A stretch of DNA of 64,000 nt from Burkholderiales bacterium (GTDB lineage Bacteria; Pseudomonadota; Gammaproteobacteria; Burkholderiales; Burkholderiaceae_C): NCBI GenBank assembly GCA_016191525.1, contig JACPOK010000039.1, forward strand, positions 1-64,000. Direction: 5' to 3'. Position numbers and translations under genes: made by a program. The stretch's first letter is position 1. Each line of letters opens with the position of its first letter. Positions 30,706-38,983 of the stretch are shown piece after piece. The notes beneath the pieces were generated by a model. That model had not been told where the DNA came from. It saw only the letters and a program-made list of their open reading frames with translations, and did not search any database.

Positions 30706-32301
30706 TCAGTTCTGCAGGCTGGACAGGCGCTCTTGCAGCGCGCCTGAAGTGCGCGCCAGCGCGCGGGATGTGGCGTCGAGCATTTCGGCGTGGCCGCGCC
30801 CCTGGTGCAGCGCCTCGGCCAGTGTCCTGGTTTCCTGGTCCATGGCTTCGATCCGCTCCACCTGGCGCAGGAACGAGCCGCGAAAGCCATCCACGTCGGT
30901 CGCCATGCCGGCCACCAGCGCCTGGTTGGACCGGGCCGATGAGTCCAGCGCGCCGACGCGGCCCGCGCAGTCGTCCATCAGGGCGCTGGTCTGCTTGATG
31001 GCTGAGCCGGTCGCGGCGAGCTGGCGCGTGATGTCCTGGCTGGCCCGCCTGATTTGCACCGCCGCCTTCTGCGTGGCCTCGGACAGTTCGCGCACCGACG
31101 AGGCGATCACGGCGAAGCCCCGTCCCGAGCCGCCGGCCCGCGCGGCTTCCACTGCGGCATTCAGGGACAGCAGGCGGGTGACGGATGAAATGCTCTCGAT
31201 CTGGTCGGCGAACCCCGCGATTTCGGCGCGGCTTTGCTCCAGCGCATCGGTGGTGGCCTGCACCTGGTGCATCTGGCGGGTGCTGGACTGGATCTGCTGG
31301 GCGACAACCGCCGCCTCCTCGGCATGCCGGCGCGAGGTGCCTGATGACGACTGGCAGGTTTCGTTCAGGTGCTGCAGGTCGTCCAGGCTGTGCTTGGCCT
31401 CCTGCGTCATGGCCAGTGCCGAGCTCTCCAGGCGCTGCAGCAGCCGGCGCAGGTTCTCGTTGGCCTGCTGCACCTGGCTGTTCAGGCCGTCCAGGTCCTT
31501 GCCGTCGCTGGCCAGGGCCCCGGCACTGTGCGCAACTTCTTCCAGCAGCCGCTCGACCTGGTCGGTTCGTGCGAAGCTGCGCATCAGCCGCCGGTAGAAA
31601 GCGAATCCCAGCAGCACGCTGGCCGCGGAAAAGCCCACCAGCACAAACAGCAGCATCCTGAAAAGATCCAGCCGGTCGGTTGCCGTGCGTTGCCGGCGGT
31701 CGCCTTGTTCGTCAAGGATCGCGGCCGAAAGCGCGTCGATCTTTTTCATCGGTTCCGCGATGCCTTGCAGCGCGTCGAGGGCCAGGGCCCGGTCGCCGCG
31801 CCGCGCGAGCACGATCACCTGCACGCGCGGAGCCTTGACCTGTTCGACCAGCGCGCTCATCTCCAGTACTTCCGCGTTGCCCGGCAGGGCCTGCAGCAGC
31901 GCGGTGATCGCATCCTCCAGCCTCGATGCGGCGGAGATCGAGGCCACGGCCCACGACCTGGCCCGCGCGGCATCACCGGTAGCGATCATCTGCAGCAGCA
32001 TGCGGTCGACATCGAGCACCGCCAGCCGTGCCGCGATGGCGGCGCGCGAGCGGCTCTCCCCCTCGCGCTCGCCCTCGGCGGTACGTTCCAGCACATGCCA
32101 CATCGCGCCCGCTGAACCCAGGGCGACCAGCACCACCAGCAACGTCATCACCAGCGCAAACCAGGTGACCTGGCTTTTCCACTCGGCGACCGTGTTCGCC
32201 CTGCGCGCCGGCTGGGCGGGGGTGGGCGCCGCATTCCGCGCCGCGGGCTCGTCCTGCGCCGGGGCGAAGCGGTGCCAGTGGGCGGCCAGGCTGAAATTCA
32301 T
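30706..32301 (-). CDS. Methyl-accepting chemotaxis-type signalling protein
   Basis: Encodes 531 residues from the ATG at 32301. Membrane helices are at about 45-70 and 233-255 and flank a periplasmic domain of about 160 residues that is helical and Arg/Ala rich. The cytoplasmic part ends in a receptor signalling hairpin with SLNAAVEAARAGGSGRGFAVIA. No CheW-tethering pentapeptide is seen at the C-terminus. It overlaps the MauG-like gene by ATGA and precedes the cupredoxin gene by 25 bases, an unusual place for a receptor. Confidence 0.88.
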   Translation of the reverse strand: MNFSLAAHWHRFAPAQDEPAARNAAPTPAQPARRANTVAEWKSQVTWFALVMTLLVVLVALGSAGAMWHVLERTAEGEREGESRSRAAIAARLAVLDVDRMLLQMIATGDAARARSWAVASISAASRLEDAITALLQALPGNAEVLEMSALVEQVKAPRVQVIVLARRGDRALALDALQGIAEPMKKIDALSAAILDEQGDRRQRTATDRLDLFRMLLFVLVGFSAASVLLGFAFYRRLMRSFARTDQVERLLEEVAHSAGALASDGKDLDGLNSQVQQANENLRRLLQRLESSALAMTQEAKHSLDDLQHLNETCQSSSGTSRRHAEEAAVVAQQIQSSTRQMHQVQATTDALEQSRAEIAGFADQIESISSVTRLLSLNAAVEAARAGGSGRGFAVIASSVRELSEATQKAAVQIRRASQDITRQLAATGSAIKQTSALMDDCAGRVGALDSSARSNQALVAGMATDVDGFRGSFLRQVERIEAMDQETRTLAEALHQGRGHAEMLDATSRALARTSGALQERLSSLQN

Positions 32302-33338
32302 CGGGGCAATTCGGGTGCGGTGATTTTGGCGGGCCGCCCGGTCAGGGCCTTGAGGAAGGCGATCAGGTCGGTCCGGTCCTGCTCGGTCAGCTTCAGGGGT
32401 TTCATGTCGGCCGAGAGGTTGGACTGGTCGTCGCCCCCACGCTCGTAGTGCTTCACCACGTCGAGCAGCGTGGCGGCGGAGCCGTCGTGGAAGTAGGGCG
32501 CGGTCAGCTCGATGTCGCGCAGCGTGGGTGTCTTGAACGCTCCGCGCATGCTGGCTACCTTGCGGATGCCGTAGCGGCCCGGGTCCGCCGTGCCCGTGGA
32601 CGCAATGCCGATGTTGTGAAAACCGTTGTCGGTGAAGTTCGGCGCGCTGTGGCAGGTGGCGCAATTGCCGCGGGCCGGGTCGCTGAACACCTTGTAGCCG
32701 CGCCATTGCGCCTGCGTCATCGCCCGGGAGTCACCGGCCAGCCAGCGGTCGAACGGCGAATTGCGCGAGGTGACGGTGCGCTCGAAAGCCGCCAGTGCCT
32801 TGGCCAGCGTAGCCTCGGAAATGCCCTCGCCCGGATAGGCCATTTCAAACATCTTCACGTAGCCGGCCTGGGAGCGAAGGCGCTCCAGCATCGCGGGGAA
32901 GTCGGTATTCATTTCGTCGGCCGCCTTCATCGGCCCCAGCGCCTGGTCTTCCAGCGACTTGGCCCGGCCATCCCACATGAACTGGGTGTTGTAGCCGGTG
33001 TTGGTGATCGTGGGCGTCGCCCGGCCAAGCACCGCGCCACCCACGCCGGCCGCCTTCTTCAGCCCGTCGGCCCAGCCCAGCGAGGGGTTGTGGCAGCTGG
33101 CGCAGGAAGTGGCGCCGTTGCCGGACAGCCGGGGATCAAAGAAGAGGGCCTTGCCGAGATCGATCCGCGCCGGCGTGCCCGGGTTATCGCGCGGCATCGG
33201 CACGGCCGCCAATCGCCAGTGCTTGTCGGCCGCGCCCGGTGGCAGCACTCCGGCTCGGTCATTGGCAAGGGCCACCGCTGGCGTGGCCAGGGCCGGCAGG
33301 ACAAATAGCAGCCTCGCAGCAAGACTGTGTGTGCGCAT
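32298..33338 (-). CDS. MauG/CcpA-family di-heme cytochrome c peroxidase
   Basis: Encodes 346 residues with a signal peptide MRTHSLAARLLFVLPALATP. Two heme sites are present, CASCH (79-83) and CATCH (226-230). LGKALFFDPRLSGNG, FMWDGRAKSLEDQALGP and TPTLRDIELTAPYFHDGS are family signatures. Members reduce peroxide or carry out protein oxidations such as tryptophan tryptophylquinone formation. No methylamine dehydrogenase gene is nearby, so peroxidase is the simpler reading. It is the first gene of its operon. Confidence 0.93.
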   Translation of the reverse strand: MRTHSLAARLLFVLPALATPAVALANDRAGVLPPGAADKHWRLAAVPMPRDNPGTPARIDLGKALFFDPRLSGNGATSCASCHNPSLGWADGLKKAAGVGGAVLGRATPTITNTGYNTQFMWDGRAKSLEDQALGPMKAADEMNTDFPAMLERLRSQAGYVKMFEMAYPGEGISEATLAKALAAFERTVTSRNSPFDRWLAGDSRAMTQAQWRGYKVFSDPARGNCATCHSAPNFTDNGFHNIGIASTGTADPGRYGIRKVASMRGAFKTPTLRDIELTAPYFHDGSAATLLDVVKHYERGGDDQSNLSADMKPLKLTEQDRTDLIAFLKALTGRPAKITAPELPR

Positions 33339-33379
33339 GATGTTCCTTCCCGGAAATCACTTTTCGCTCCCTGAACGGA

Positions 33380-33416
33380 AAGATAGCGATAAACGGGAAA
33401 AGTAACAAGCGGTTAC
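33380..33416 (-). promoter_or_regulatory. Putative promoter and operator of the MauG operon
   Basis: On the minus strand TTGTTA (33408-33403) and TATCTT (33385-33380) are 17 bases apart, each matching consensus at four of six positions. A perfect inverted repeat GTAAC-AAGCG-GTTAC (33402-33416) overlaps the -35 box, the expected place for a repressor site. The predicted start is about 35 bases before the MauG-like ATG. Confidence 0.45.
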
Positions 33417-33468
33417 AAAAGTACCAATATCTAACACGTCACCACTGCAGCGCGGCAGTGACGGCGCG

Positions 33469-33981
33469 CTAACCGAGCACGGGCTCGTCAGGCAGTTCGT
33501 TGGCGTTCTGCTCGGCCGCGCCCAACGGGAAGTGCTCCACCAGCAGCGCCGAAACCTCTTCCAGCGCCTGCGTCAGCCCGTCCTCGATGCGGCCCTGCTG
33601 GAAGGCCGAGCCCATCGCGGCCACGATGCGCTTCCATTCCGCTGGCGTCACGCGGCTGTTCAGGCCGCGGTCGGCCACGATCTCGATGGCCCGCTCGGCC
33701 AGCAGCAGGTAAACCAGCACGCCGTTGTTGTGCTCGGTGTCCCAGACGCGCAGCTTGCCGAACATCTTCACGGCCCGCTCACGCGCCGTGGCGCCGCGCC
33801 AGAGGTAACTGGTGGGCAGGCCGGCCTCCACGCAGATGCGGATCTCGCCGCTGTGCCGGTGCTCGCTGGCGGCCACGCGGCGCTTGAGCCGTTCCACCAT
33901 CGCGGGGGGAATGGCCTTGCGCGTGTCGGCTTCATCCAGCCAGCGGTGCCGCGCGATGCGCCTGAGCTTGTCCAGCATCAC
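33469..33981 (-). CDS. TPM-domain protein, soluble
   Basis: Encodes 170 residues with no signal peptide. It is a TPM domain protein (the YgcG/Psb32 domain): SGEIRICVEAGLPTSYLWRG, AVKMFGKLRVWDTEHNNGVLVYLLLAERAIEIVADRGLN split across strands, and FQQGRIEDGLTQALEEV. It overlaps the longer TPM gene by ATGA. Together with lemA this forms the common lemA-TPM-TPM set, whose biochemical role is not well established. Confidence 0.85.
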   Translation of the reverse strand: MMLDKLRRIARHRWLDEADTRKAIPPAMVERLKRRVAASEHRHSGEIRICVEAGLPTSYLWRGATARERAVKMFGKLRVWDTEHNNGVLVYLLLAERAIEIVADRGLNSRVTPAEWKRIVAAMGSAFQQGRIEDGLTQALEEVSALLVEHFPLGAAEQNANELPDEPVLG

Positions 33982-34883
33982 CAGTCTCCCGAGGCGCCGC
34001 CGCCCCCGAAATCGCCGCCGCCGCCCGAGCTGAAGCCGCCCGACGAACTGCTGCCCGAGGAGCCGCCGCCCGAACTCCAGCCGCCGCCGCCGGATGACCA
34101 GCCGCGGCTGAAGGCCGGCGGCCTGAAGCTGGAAAACAGCGAGAACAGCAGCGCCGCCACGCCGGCGATGGAGGCAACGGCGAGGCTTGAAGTGATGAAG
34201 AGGGCGACCACACCCACGCCCCCGCCCGTAACCAGCGCGCCGAGCTTGTGGCCCAGGATGCGCCCCAGCACCGACCCCACGACGGGCACGGCGATGAACA
34301 GGAAGATGGCCAGGTCCATCCAGTTGAAGCCGTCAACGCCGTGCGAGGACGAAGACTGCGCTTGCGGTTCGGGCAGCGCCTCGCCCTTGATGAGCGCGAT
34401 GATCTGGTCGGCCGCGGCCTGCAGCCCGCCCGCGTATTCGTTCTGCCTGAAGTTGGGCGTGAGGGCGCTGTCGATGATGCGCTTGGCCGCCAGGTCGGGG
34501 ATTGCCCCTTCCAGCGTCTTGGCCACCTCGATGCGGATCTTGCGGTCGTTCTTGGCCACTACCAGCAGCAGGCCGTCGCCGATGCCTTTACGGCCGATCT
34601 TCCAGGCGTTGCCCACGCGGTTGGCATAGCTGGCGATGTCTTCGGGCTGGGTGGTCGCCACCACCAGGAAGACGACCTGTGAGCCCTTTTCCTTTTCGAA
34701 CGCGGCCAGCTTGTCGTCCAGGCCCTTGATCTGGATGGCGTCCAGCGTGCCGGTGCTGTCGATCACGTGGGCGCTGAGGGCGGGCACCGGCTGCAGCTCT
34801 TGGGCCCGCGCGCCGAACATCGCCAGCAGCAGCGCTACAAAAACAATAGCTGTGTATGCCCGGCTGATGCGGTCTGCGGGCAT
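33978..34883 (-). CDS. TPM-domain membrane protein (YgcG-like)
   Basis: Encodes 301 residues. A signal peptide (MPADRISRAYTAIVFVALLLAMFGARA) is followed by a periplasmic TPM domain (about 30-150), two membrane segments and a Gly/Ser-rich tail ending GGGGDFGGGGASGDW. This is the classic YgcG layout. The start codon and signal-peptide codons lie within a copy of the interspersed repeat (34834-34895). The next ATG would remove the signal peptide. Confidence 0.88.
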   Translation of the reverse strand: MPADRISRAYTAIVFVALLLAMFGARAQELQPVPALSAHVIDSTGTLDAIQIKGLDDKLAAFEKEKGSQVVFLVVATTQPEDIASYANRVGNAWKIGRKGIGDGLLLVVAKNDRKIRIEVAKTLEGAIPDLAAKRIIDSALTPNFRQNEYAGGLQAAADQIIALIKGEALPEPQAQSSSSHGVDGFNWMDLAIFLFIAVPVVGSVLGRILGHKLGALVTGGGVGVVALFITSSLAVASIAGVAALLFSLFSSFRPPAFSRGWSSGGGGWSSGGGSSGSSSSGGFSSGGGGDFGGGGASGDW

Positions 34884-34895
34884 TTTTCCCTCGAA
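34834..34895 (+). repeat. 62-bp interspersed repeat, copy 2 (diverged)
   Basis: It aligns to 16104-16166 with one gap and about 70% identity. Conserved parts are AATAGCTG after the leading GCTA and CGGGC-ATTTTTCCCTC at the far end. On the minus strand it includes the ATG (34881-34883) and about 16 codons of the TPM protein signal peptide. Confidence 0.7.
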
Positions 34896-34903
34896 GGGCG
34901 AGA

Positions 34904-35494
34904 TTACTTCTTCACGCCGAAGTCAACCTGCGGCGGCGCGGAGATCTGCGCTTCATTGGCCACCGTGAAGGTGGGCTTGGCGCCGTAGCTGAACACCATG
35001 GCCGTGAGGTTGGTGGGGAAGCTGCGGGCCAGCACGTTGTACTCCTGAACGGTCTGGATGAAGCGGTTGCGCGCCACGGTGATGCGGTTCTCCGTGCCTT
35101 CCAGCTGCACGCGCAGGTCGCTGAATCCCTTGTTGGCCTTCAGGTCGGGGTAGCGCTCGCTCACCACCATCAGCCGGCTGAGCGCGCCTGACAGCTCGCC
35201 CTGCGCCGCCTGGAATTTCTGGAACGCGGCCGGGTCATTCAGCGTTTCCGGTGTCACCTGGATGGAAGTGGCCTTGGCCCGCGCTTCCACCACCTTGGTC
35301 AGTGTTTCCTGCTCGAAGTTGGCCTCGCCCTTGACGGTGGCGACGATGTTGGGAATCAGGTCGGCGCGCCGCTGGTACTGGTTGAGCACTTCGCTCCAGG
35401 CCGACTTGGAAGCTTCGTCCAGCCGCTGGAAGTCGTTGTAGCCGCAGCCGGTGAGCAGCAGCGCCGCGGCGATGAGGGGTAGCCAGCGTTTCAT
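34904..35494 (-). CDS. lemA: LemA family lipoprotein
   Basis: Encodes 196 residues from the ATG at 35494. MKRWLPLIAAALLLTGCGYNDF is a lipoprotein signal with lipobox LTGC, so the helical LemA domain is membrane-tethered. LNQYQRRADLIPNIVATVKG and RNRFIQTVQEYNVLARSFPTNL (in parts) identify the family. It precedes two TPM genes in the same direction with a 20-base gap. LemA proteins are associated with envelope maintenance, but the mechanism is unclear. Confidence 0.93.
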   Translation of the reverse strand: MKRWLPLIAAALLLTGCGYNDFQRLDEASKSAWSEVLNQYQRRADLIPNIVATVKGEANFEQETLTKVVEARAKATSIQVTPETLNDPAAFQKFQAAQGELSGALSRLMVVSERYPDLKANKGFSDLRVQLEGTENRITVARNRFIQTVQEYNVLARSFPTNLTAMVFSYGAKPTFTVANEAQISAPPQVDFGVKK

Positions 35495-35537
35495 GGGTCC
35501 GTCCTTCGTGCAAGAGGCGCAACGGTAGCATAGATGG

Positions 35538-36236
35538 ATGCGCCCCAAACCGATTCAAGTGCTGCTGGTCGCAGGCGCCACCGGCGTGCTGGGCAATGAG
35601 ATGGTGCGGCGGCTGGCCGGCTCGGCCGCCTTCAGCCGCGCGCAGGTTCTGGCGCGCGAACCCATGGCCACCGGCCTGCGCGGCGTTGCCACCGTGGTGG
35701 TGCCGCAGGAGGTGGGCGACGACTGGCCGGCGCTGGGCGCGGGCACCGGCCTCATCCTGTTCGACCCGCCGCGCCTGTTCTACGACCGCGAGCGCGCGCT
35801 TTGGACGCCGCGGCCCGACCAACTGGTGGCGCTGGCGCGATGGATGCGCCGCTGCGGCGTGACCACACTGGCCGTGGTGCTGCCGCACGCGCAGGGCCGG
35901 CTGCCCGAAGCGCTCAAGCTCGGGCTCGCGGGGCTGGACGAGCAGGCCGTCTCCACCCTGGGCTTCGAGCGGCTGCTGTTCATCCGCTCCGCGCAAAAGC
36001 CCGGCGCGCCGCCGCCAGGCAGCCTGCCGGCGCGCCTCGCGCACGGCATGCTCTCGGTGCTGCGCTACATGATTCCCAGTAGCGAGCAGCCGGTGCGCGC
36101 CCTCAAGATTTCCGAATTCCTCGCGGCCGCGCTGGAGCTGGCGCCGCCGGGCATCCACGTCGCGTCATCCGAGATGGTGTGGCGCGCCGCGCAGGGCGAC
36201 GTGCGCGCCGCCGCCGCCCGCTGGCTGGGCCGCTAA
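35538..36236 (+). CDS. NAD(P)-binding Rossmann-fold protein
   Basis: Encodes 232 residues. The N-terminal VLLVAGATGVLGNEMVRRL is a Rossmann nucleotide-binding loop of the NmrA/NAD(P)H-binding epimerase-like type (SDR-related). No YxxxK catalytic pair is seen, so enzymatic activity is doubtful. The second half has SEFLAAALELAPPGIHVASSEMVW-type sequence seen in related beta-proteobacterial proteins. It is divergent from lemA with 43 bases between starts. Confidence 0.75.
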   Translation: MRPKPIQVLLVAGATGVLGNEMVRRLAGSAAFSRAQVLAREPMATGLRGVATVVVPQEVGDDWPALGAGTGLILFDPPRLFYDRERALWTPRPDQLVALARWMRRCGVTTLAVVLPHAQGRLPEALKLGLAGLDEQAVSTLGFERLLFIRSAQKPGAPPPGSLPARLAHGMLSVLRYMIPSSEQPVRALKISEFLAAALELAPPGIHVASSEMVWRAAQGDVRAAAARWLGR

Positions 36237-36282
36237 GGGGCGCCAACAAGGCGAAAGCAGGCAAAATCGGCCGAACCTCCCC

Positions 36283-36738
36283 ATGTCCATGCGCAAGTCC
36301 AGACTCCAGGCCGCCAACCTCCAGGGCAAGGCCGACGACATCGAAGCCGCGTTCTACGCCGCGCTGCAGCACGCCGACATCGACAAGCTGATGGCGTGCT
36401 GGGCCGACGAGGACGACATCGTCTGCGTGCATCCGGGCGGCCCGCGGCTGCTGGGCGCCGGCGCCATCCGCGCCTCGTTCGAGGCGATGTTCGCCAACGG
36501 CACGATCCGCGCCTGGCCCGAGCGCGTGCGCAAGACCGAGTCGCTGGGCAGCTGCGTGCACAACCTGGTGGAGCGGGTGGAGGTGCTCACCCCCAACGGC
36601 CCGAAGAACGCCTGGGTGATCGCGACCAACGTCTATCACAAGACAGCGCAGGGCTGGCGCCTGGTGGCGCACCATGCCAGCCCCGGCACGCCCGGTGAGG
36701 CGGTGGAAGCCGCCGACACGCCGCCGCTGCTCCACTGA
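36283..36738 (+). CDS. SnoaL-like (NTF2-fold) protein
   Basis: Encodes 151 residues. It matches the SnoaL/DUF4440 type of small cone-shaped fold: IEAAFYAALQHADIDKLMACWADEDDIVCVHPGG near the N-terminus (in parts) and YHKTAQGWRLVAHHASPG near the end. Members include isomerases and binding proteins; none can be assigned here. It follows the Rossmann gene after 46 bases. Confidence 0.8.
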   Translation: MSMRKSRLQAANLQGKADDIEAAFYAALQHADIDKLMACWADEDDIVCVHPGGPRLLGAGAIRASFEAMFANGTIRAWPERVRKTESLGSCVHNLVERVEVLTPNGPKNAWVIATNVYHKTAQGWRLVAHHASPGTPGEAVEAADTPPLLH

Positions 36739-36746
36739 TGCCATGA

Positions 36747-36809
36747 TTCAGAGGGAAAAAGGCCTGCGAGGCGCGCCAGCTGTGCGTGGACAGCTATGAA
36801 TTACATAGC
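36747..36809 (-). repeat. 63-bp interspersed repeat, copy 3
   Basis: The reverse complement matches 16104-16166 at 55 of 63 positions with no gap. It has the perfect palindrome GCTATG-TAATT-CATAGC. It fills the gap after the SnoaL-like gene and contains the ATG (36796-36798) and first codons (MNYIA) of the YheT-like hydrolase. Confidence 0.88.
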
Positions 36810-37779
36810 GCCCTGGTGGTTGCCCGGCGGCAACCTGCAGACCATCTGGCCCGCGCTGTACTCGCGCCGGGTGTTCGGCCCGCATCCTGTGTATGTGCGT
36901 GAGAGATGGTCCGCACCCGATGGCGATTTTGTCGATGTGGACTGGCTCATGCCGGCAGCGCCACCAGCCACCGGCCGCCCGCTCATCGTGCTGTTCCACG
37001 GCCTGGAAGGATCGTCACGCAGCCACTACGCCGAAGCCTTCGCCGACTTCGCGCGCGAGCACGACCTGGCGTTCTGCGTGCCGCACTTCCGCGGCTGCAG
37101 CGGCGAGCTGAACCACGGGCCGCGCGCCTACCACTCGGGGGACCACGAAGAGATCGCCTGGATCCTGCAGCGGCTGCGCGCCGCGCATCAGGGGCTACTG
37201 CTGGCCGTGGGCATTTCGCTGGGCGGCAATGCGCTGATGCGCTGGGCCGGTGAGGCGGGCAGCGAAGCGAAACAGTTGGCTGATGCGGTGGCTTCCGTAT
37301 GCTCGCCCATCGACCTCGCGGCCGGTGGCTGGGCCATAGGCCGGGGCTTCAACCGCCTGGTCTACACCACCATGTTCCTGCGCACCATGAAGCCCAAGGC
37401 GCTTGAGAAGCTGGCACAGCACCCGGGCCTGTTCGACCGCGGCAAGCTGCTGGCCGCGCGCGACCTGTATGACTTCGACGACATCTTCACCGCGCCACTG
37501 CACGGCTTCAAGGGTGCCGACGACTATTACGCGCGGGCTTCGGCCAAGCCGCACCTGGCCAGCATCCGCATTCCGGCGCTGGTGCTGAACGCGCTGAACG
37601 ATCCGTTCGTTCCGGCCTGGAGCCTGCCGAAGCAGGACGAGGTCGGGCCCTGCGTCACGCTGTGGCAGCCGCGCCATGGCGGCCACGTCGGCTTCCCCGA
37701 CGGCCACCTGCCCGGCCACGTGCGGCGCATGCCTGACGAAGTGGGCCGTTGGCTGCTGCAGGCCGCGCAGGCCCTCTAG
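36796..37779 (+). CDS. YheT-type alpha/beta hydrolase
   Basis: Encodes 327 residues. YheT/UPF0017 family serine hydrolase: WWLPGGNLQTIWPAL at the start, the oxyanion region FHGLEGSSRSHY, and the nucleophile Ser141 in VGISLGGN. The final histidine is in RHGGHVGFPDG. Members act on carboxyl esters of unknown identity. The start ATG lies in a repeat element. No good ribosome binding site is visible before it because the upstream bases are the repeat. Its stop overlaps the convergent thioesterase stop in CTAG. Confidence 0.9.
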   Translation: MNYIAPWWLPGGNLQTIWPALYSRRVFGPHPVYVRERWSAPDGDFVDVDWLMPAAPPATGRPLIVLFHGLEGSSRSHYAEAFADFAREHDLAFCVPHFRGCSGELNHGPRAYHSGDHEEIAWILQRLRAAHQGLLLAVGISLGGNALMRWAGEAGSEAKQLADAVASVCSPIDLAAGGWAIGRGFNRLVYTTMFLRTMKPKALEKLAQHPGLFDRGKLLAARDLYDFDDIFTAPLHGFKGADDYYARASAKPHLASIRIPALVLNALNDPFVPAWSLPKQDEVGPCVTLWQPRHGGHVGFPDGHLPGHVRRMPDEVGRWLLQAAQAL

Positions 37780-38186
37780 ACCAGGATGCCGCTGGACGAG
37801 GCGCTGGCCAGCGTTTTGCCAGCTTCACTCACGAGCTCTGCTTCCAGGAAGACCACGCTGCGCCCCCACTTGAGAACCCGCGCCTCGCAGATGCAGGGGC
37901 CGGGCGGCACGCGCGCAACAAAAGACACCTTGATCTCCAGGCTGGCGACGGCCGCCTTCGGGTTCTTTGCCGCCACCGCCCAGGCCATCGCGTGATCGAT
38001 CCAGGCGGCGAGAATGCCGCCCTGCACCGTGGTGCCGCCCGAGTGGGTGAACTCGGCACGGCCGTCGAACAGCACCCGTGCGCGGCCCGCTGCTTCGTCA
38101 AGCTCAAGGACTTTCACAAAGCCGATGGCGTTGCGCAGCGCCGCGGGAAACCGGTGCTCGTCGGGCGTGAGACTTCTGTCGCTCAT
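37776..38186 (-). CDS. PaaI-family hotdog thioesterase
   Basis: Encodes 136 residues from the ATG at 38186. The hotdog-fold signature is SGGTTVQGGILAAWIDHAMAWA with the conserved aspartate; SLEIKVSFVARVPPG follows. It probably cleaves aromatic or short acyl-CoA thioesters. It lies 8 bases downstream of the crotonase gene in the same direction and may belong to the CoA-linked unit that reads leftward from the IclR region. Confidence 0.88.
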   Translation of the reverse strand: MSDRSLTPDEHRFPAALRNAIGFVKVLELDEAAGRARVLFDGRAEFTHSGGTTVQGGILAAWIDHAMAWAVAAKNPKAAVASLEIKVSFVARVPPGPCICEARVLKWGRSVVFLEAELVSEAGKTLASASSSGILV

Positions 38187-38194
38187 GTGTGCCC

Positions 38195-38983
38195 CTAGCG
38201 GCCGGTGAACGCCGGCACGCGCTTTTCGGCGAAGGCGCGGCGGCCCTCGGCATAGTCGGCGCTGTGCAGGCACACGCCGCGCCCCAGCTCGATCTCGGCG
38301 TTCGCCGTTTCCGGCGCGCGCCGCAGGGCCAGGCCGATGGCTTTCTTGGCCAGCCGCACCGACAGGGGCGCGTTGTTCGCGATCTGCTCCAGCACCTGTT
38401 CCACCTGCTTGTCCAGCTGCGCCGCGGGCCAGGCCGTGTGCAGCAGGCCCAGCCGCTGCGCCTCGATGCCGTCGAAGGTGCGGGCCGTGAAGAACAGGTC
38501 GGCTACTCGCGCCGCACCCAGTACATGCACCATGCGCTCAATGCCGCCAAAGCTGTAGCCCAGCCCCAGCCGCGCCGCCGGCATGCGAAAGCGCGCTTCG
38601 GCCGCGCCGTAGCGCAGGTCGCAGGCCACCGCCAGCCCCAGGCCCCCGCCCATGCACACGCCGTGGATGGCGGCCACCACCGGGAAGGGGCAGGCCACCA
38701 GTGCATCCTGCGCATCCTGCACGGCGTTGTCATAGGCCGCGCTGCCGGTTTCGGCGGAACGGTTGCTGTCGAACTCGGAGATGTCGGCGCCCGAGATGAA
38801 AGCCTTTTCGCCTTCGCCGCGCAGCAGCAGCACCCGCACGTCGTCCTGCGGGGCGAGCGCCTTCGCGTGGGCGGCCACGTCCTGCCACATGGCAAGCGAC
38901 ATGGCGTTGAACTTGGCCGGGTTGTCAAAGCGCATCTCGGCGATGGCGCCGCGCCGCAGGATCGAAACGGTGCCCGCCATCAC
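38195..38983 (-). CDS. Crotonase-fold protein lacking both hydratase glutamates
   Basis: Encodes 262 residues (a start at 38980 is equally possible). The oxyanion-hole motifs KAFISGADISEF and IHGVCMGGGLGLAVACDLRYG are typical. The two catalytic glutamates of enoyl-CoA hydratase align with Gly116 (GGGLGL) and Ala136 (RMPAARLG). It should bind acyl-CoA but is unlikely to be an ordinary hydratase; isomerase, hydrolase or decarboxylase activity is possible. It overlaps the CoA-transferase gene by 4 bases. Confidence 0.85.
   Translation of the reverse strand: MMAGTVSILRRGAIAEMRFDNPAKFNAMSLAMWQDVAAHAKALAPQDDVRVLLLRGEGEKAFISGADISEFDSNRSAETGSAAYDNAVQDAQDALVACPFPVVAAIHGVCMGGGLGLAVACDLRYGAAEARFRMPAARLGLGYSFGGIERMVHVLGAARVADLFFTARTFDGIEAQRLGLLHTAWPAAQLDKQVEQVLEQIANNAPLSVRLAKKAIGLALRRAPETANAEIELGRGVCLHSADYAEGRRAFAEKRVPAFTGR

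Noticed and set aside
30706..32301. Methylamine dehydrogenase (mau) gene cluster around the MauG-like gene
   Set aside because: A MauG-like protein and an amicyanin-like cupredoxin are present, but no mauA or mauB gene is seen and a chemoreceptor occupies the middle.
33437..33463. CACTGC-N6-GCAGTG hairpin as terminator of the TPM genes
   Set aside because: The stem is bulged and no T run follows on the minus strand; only a weak candidate, so not listed.
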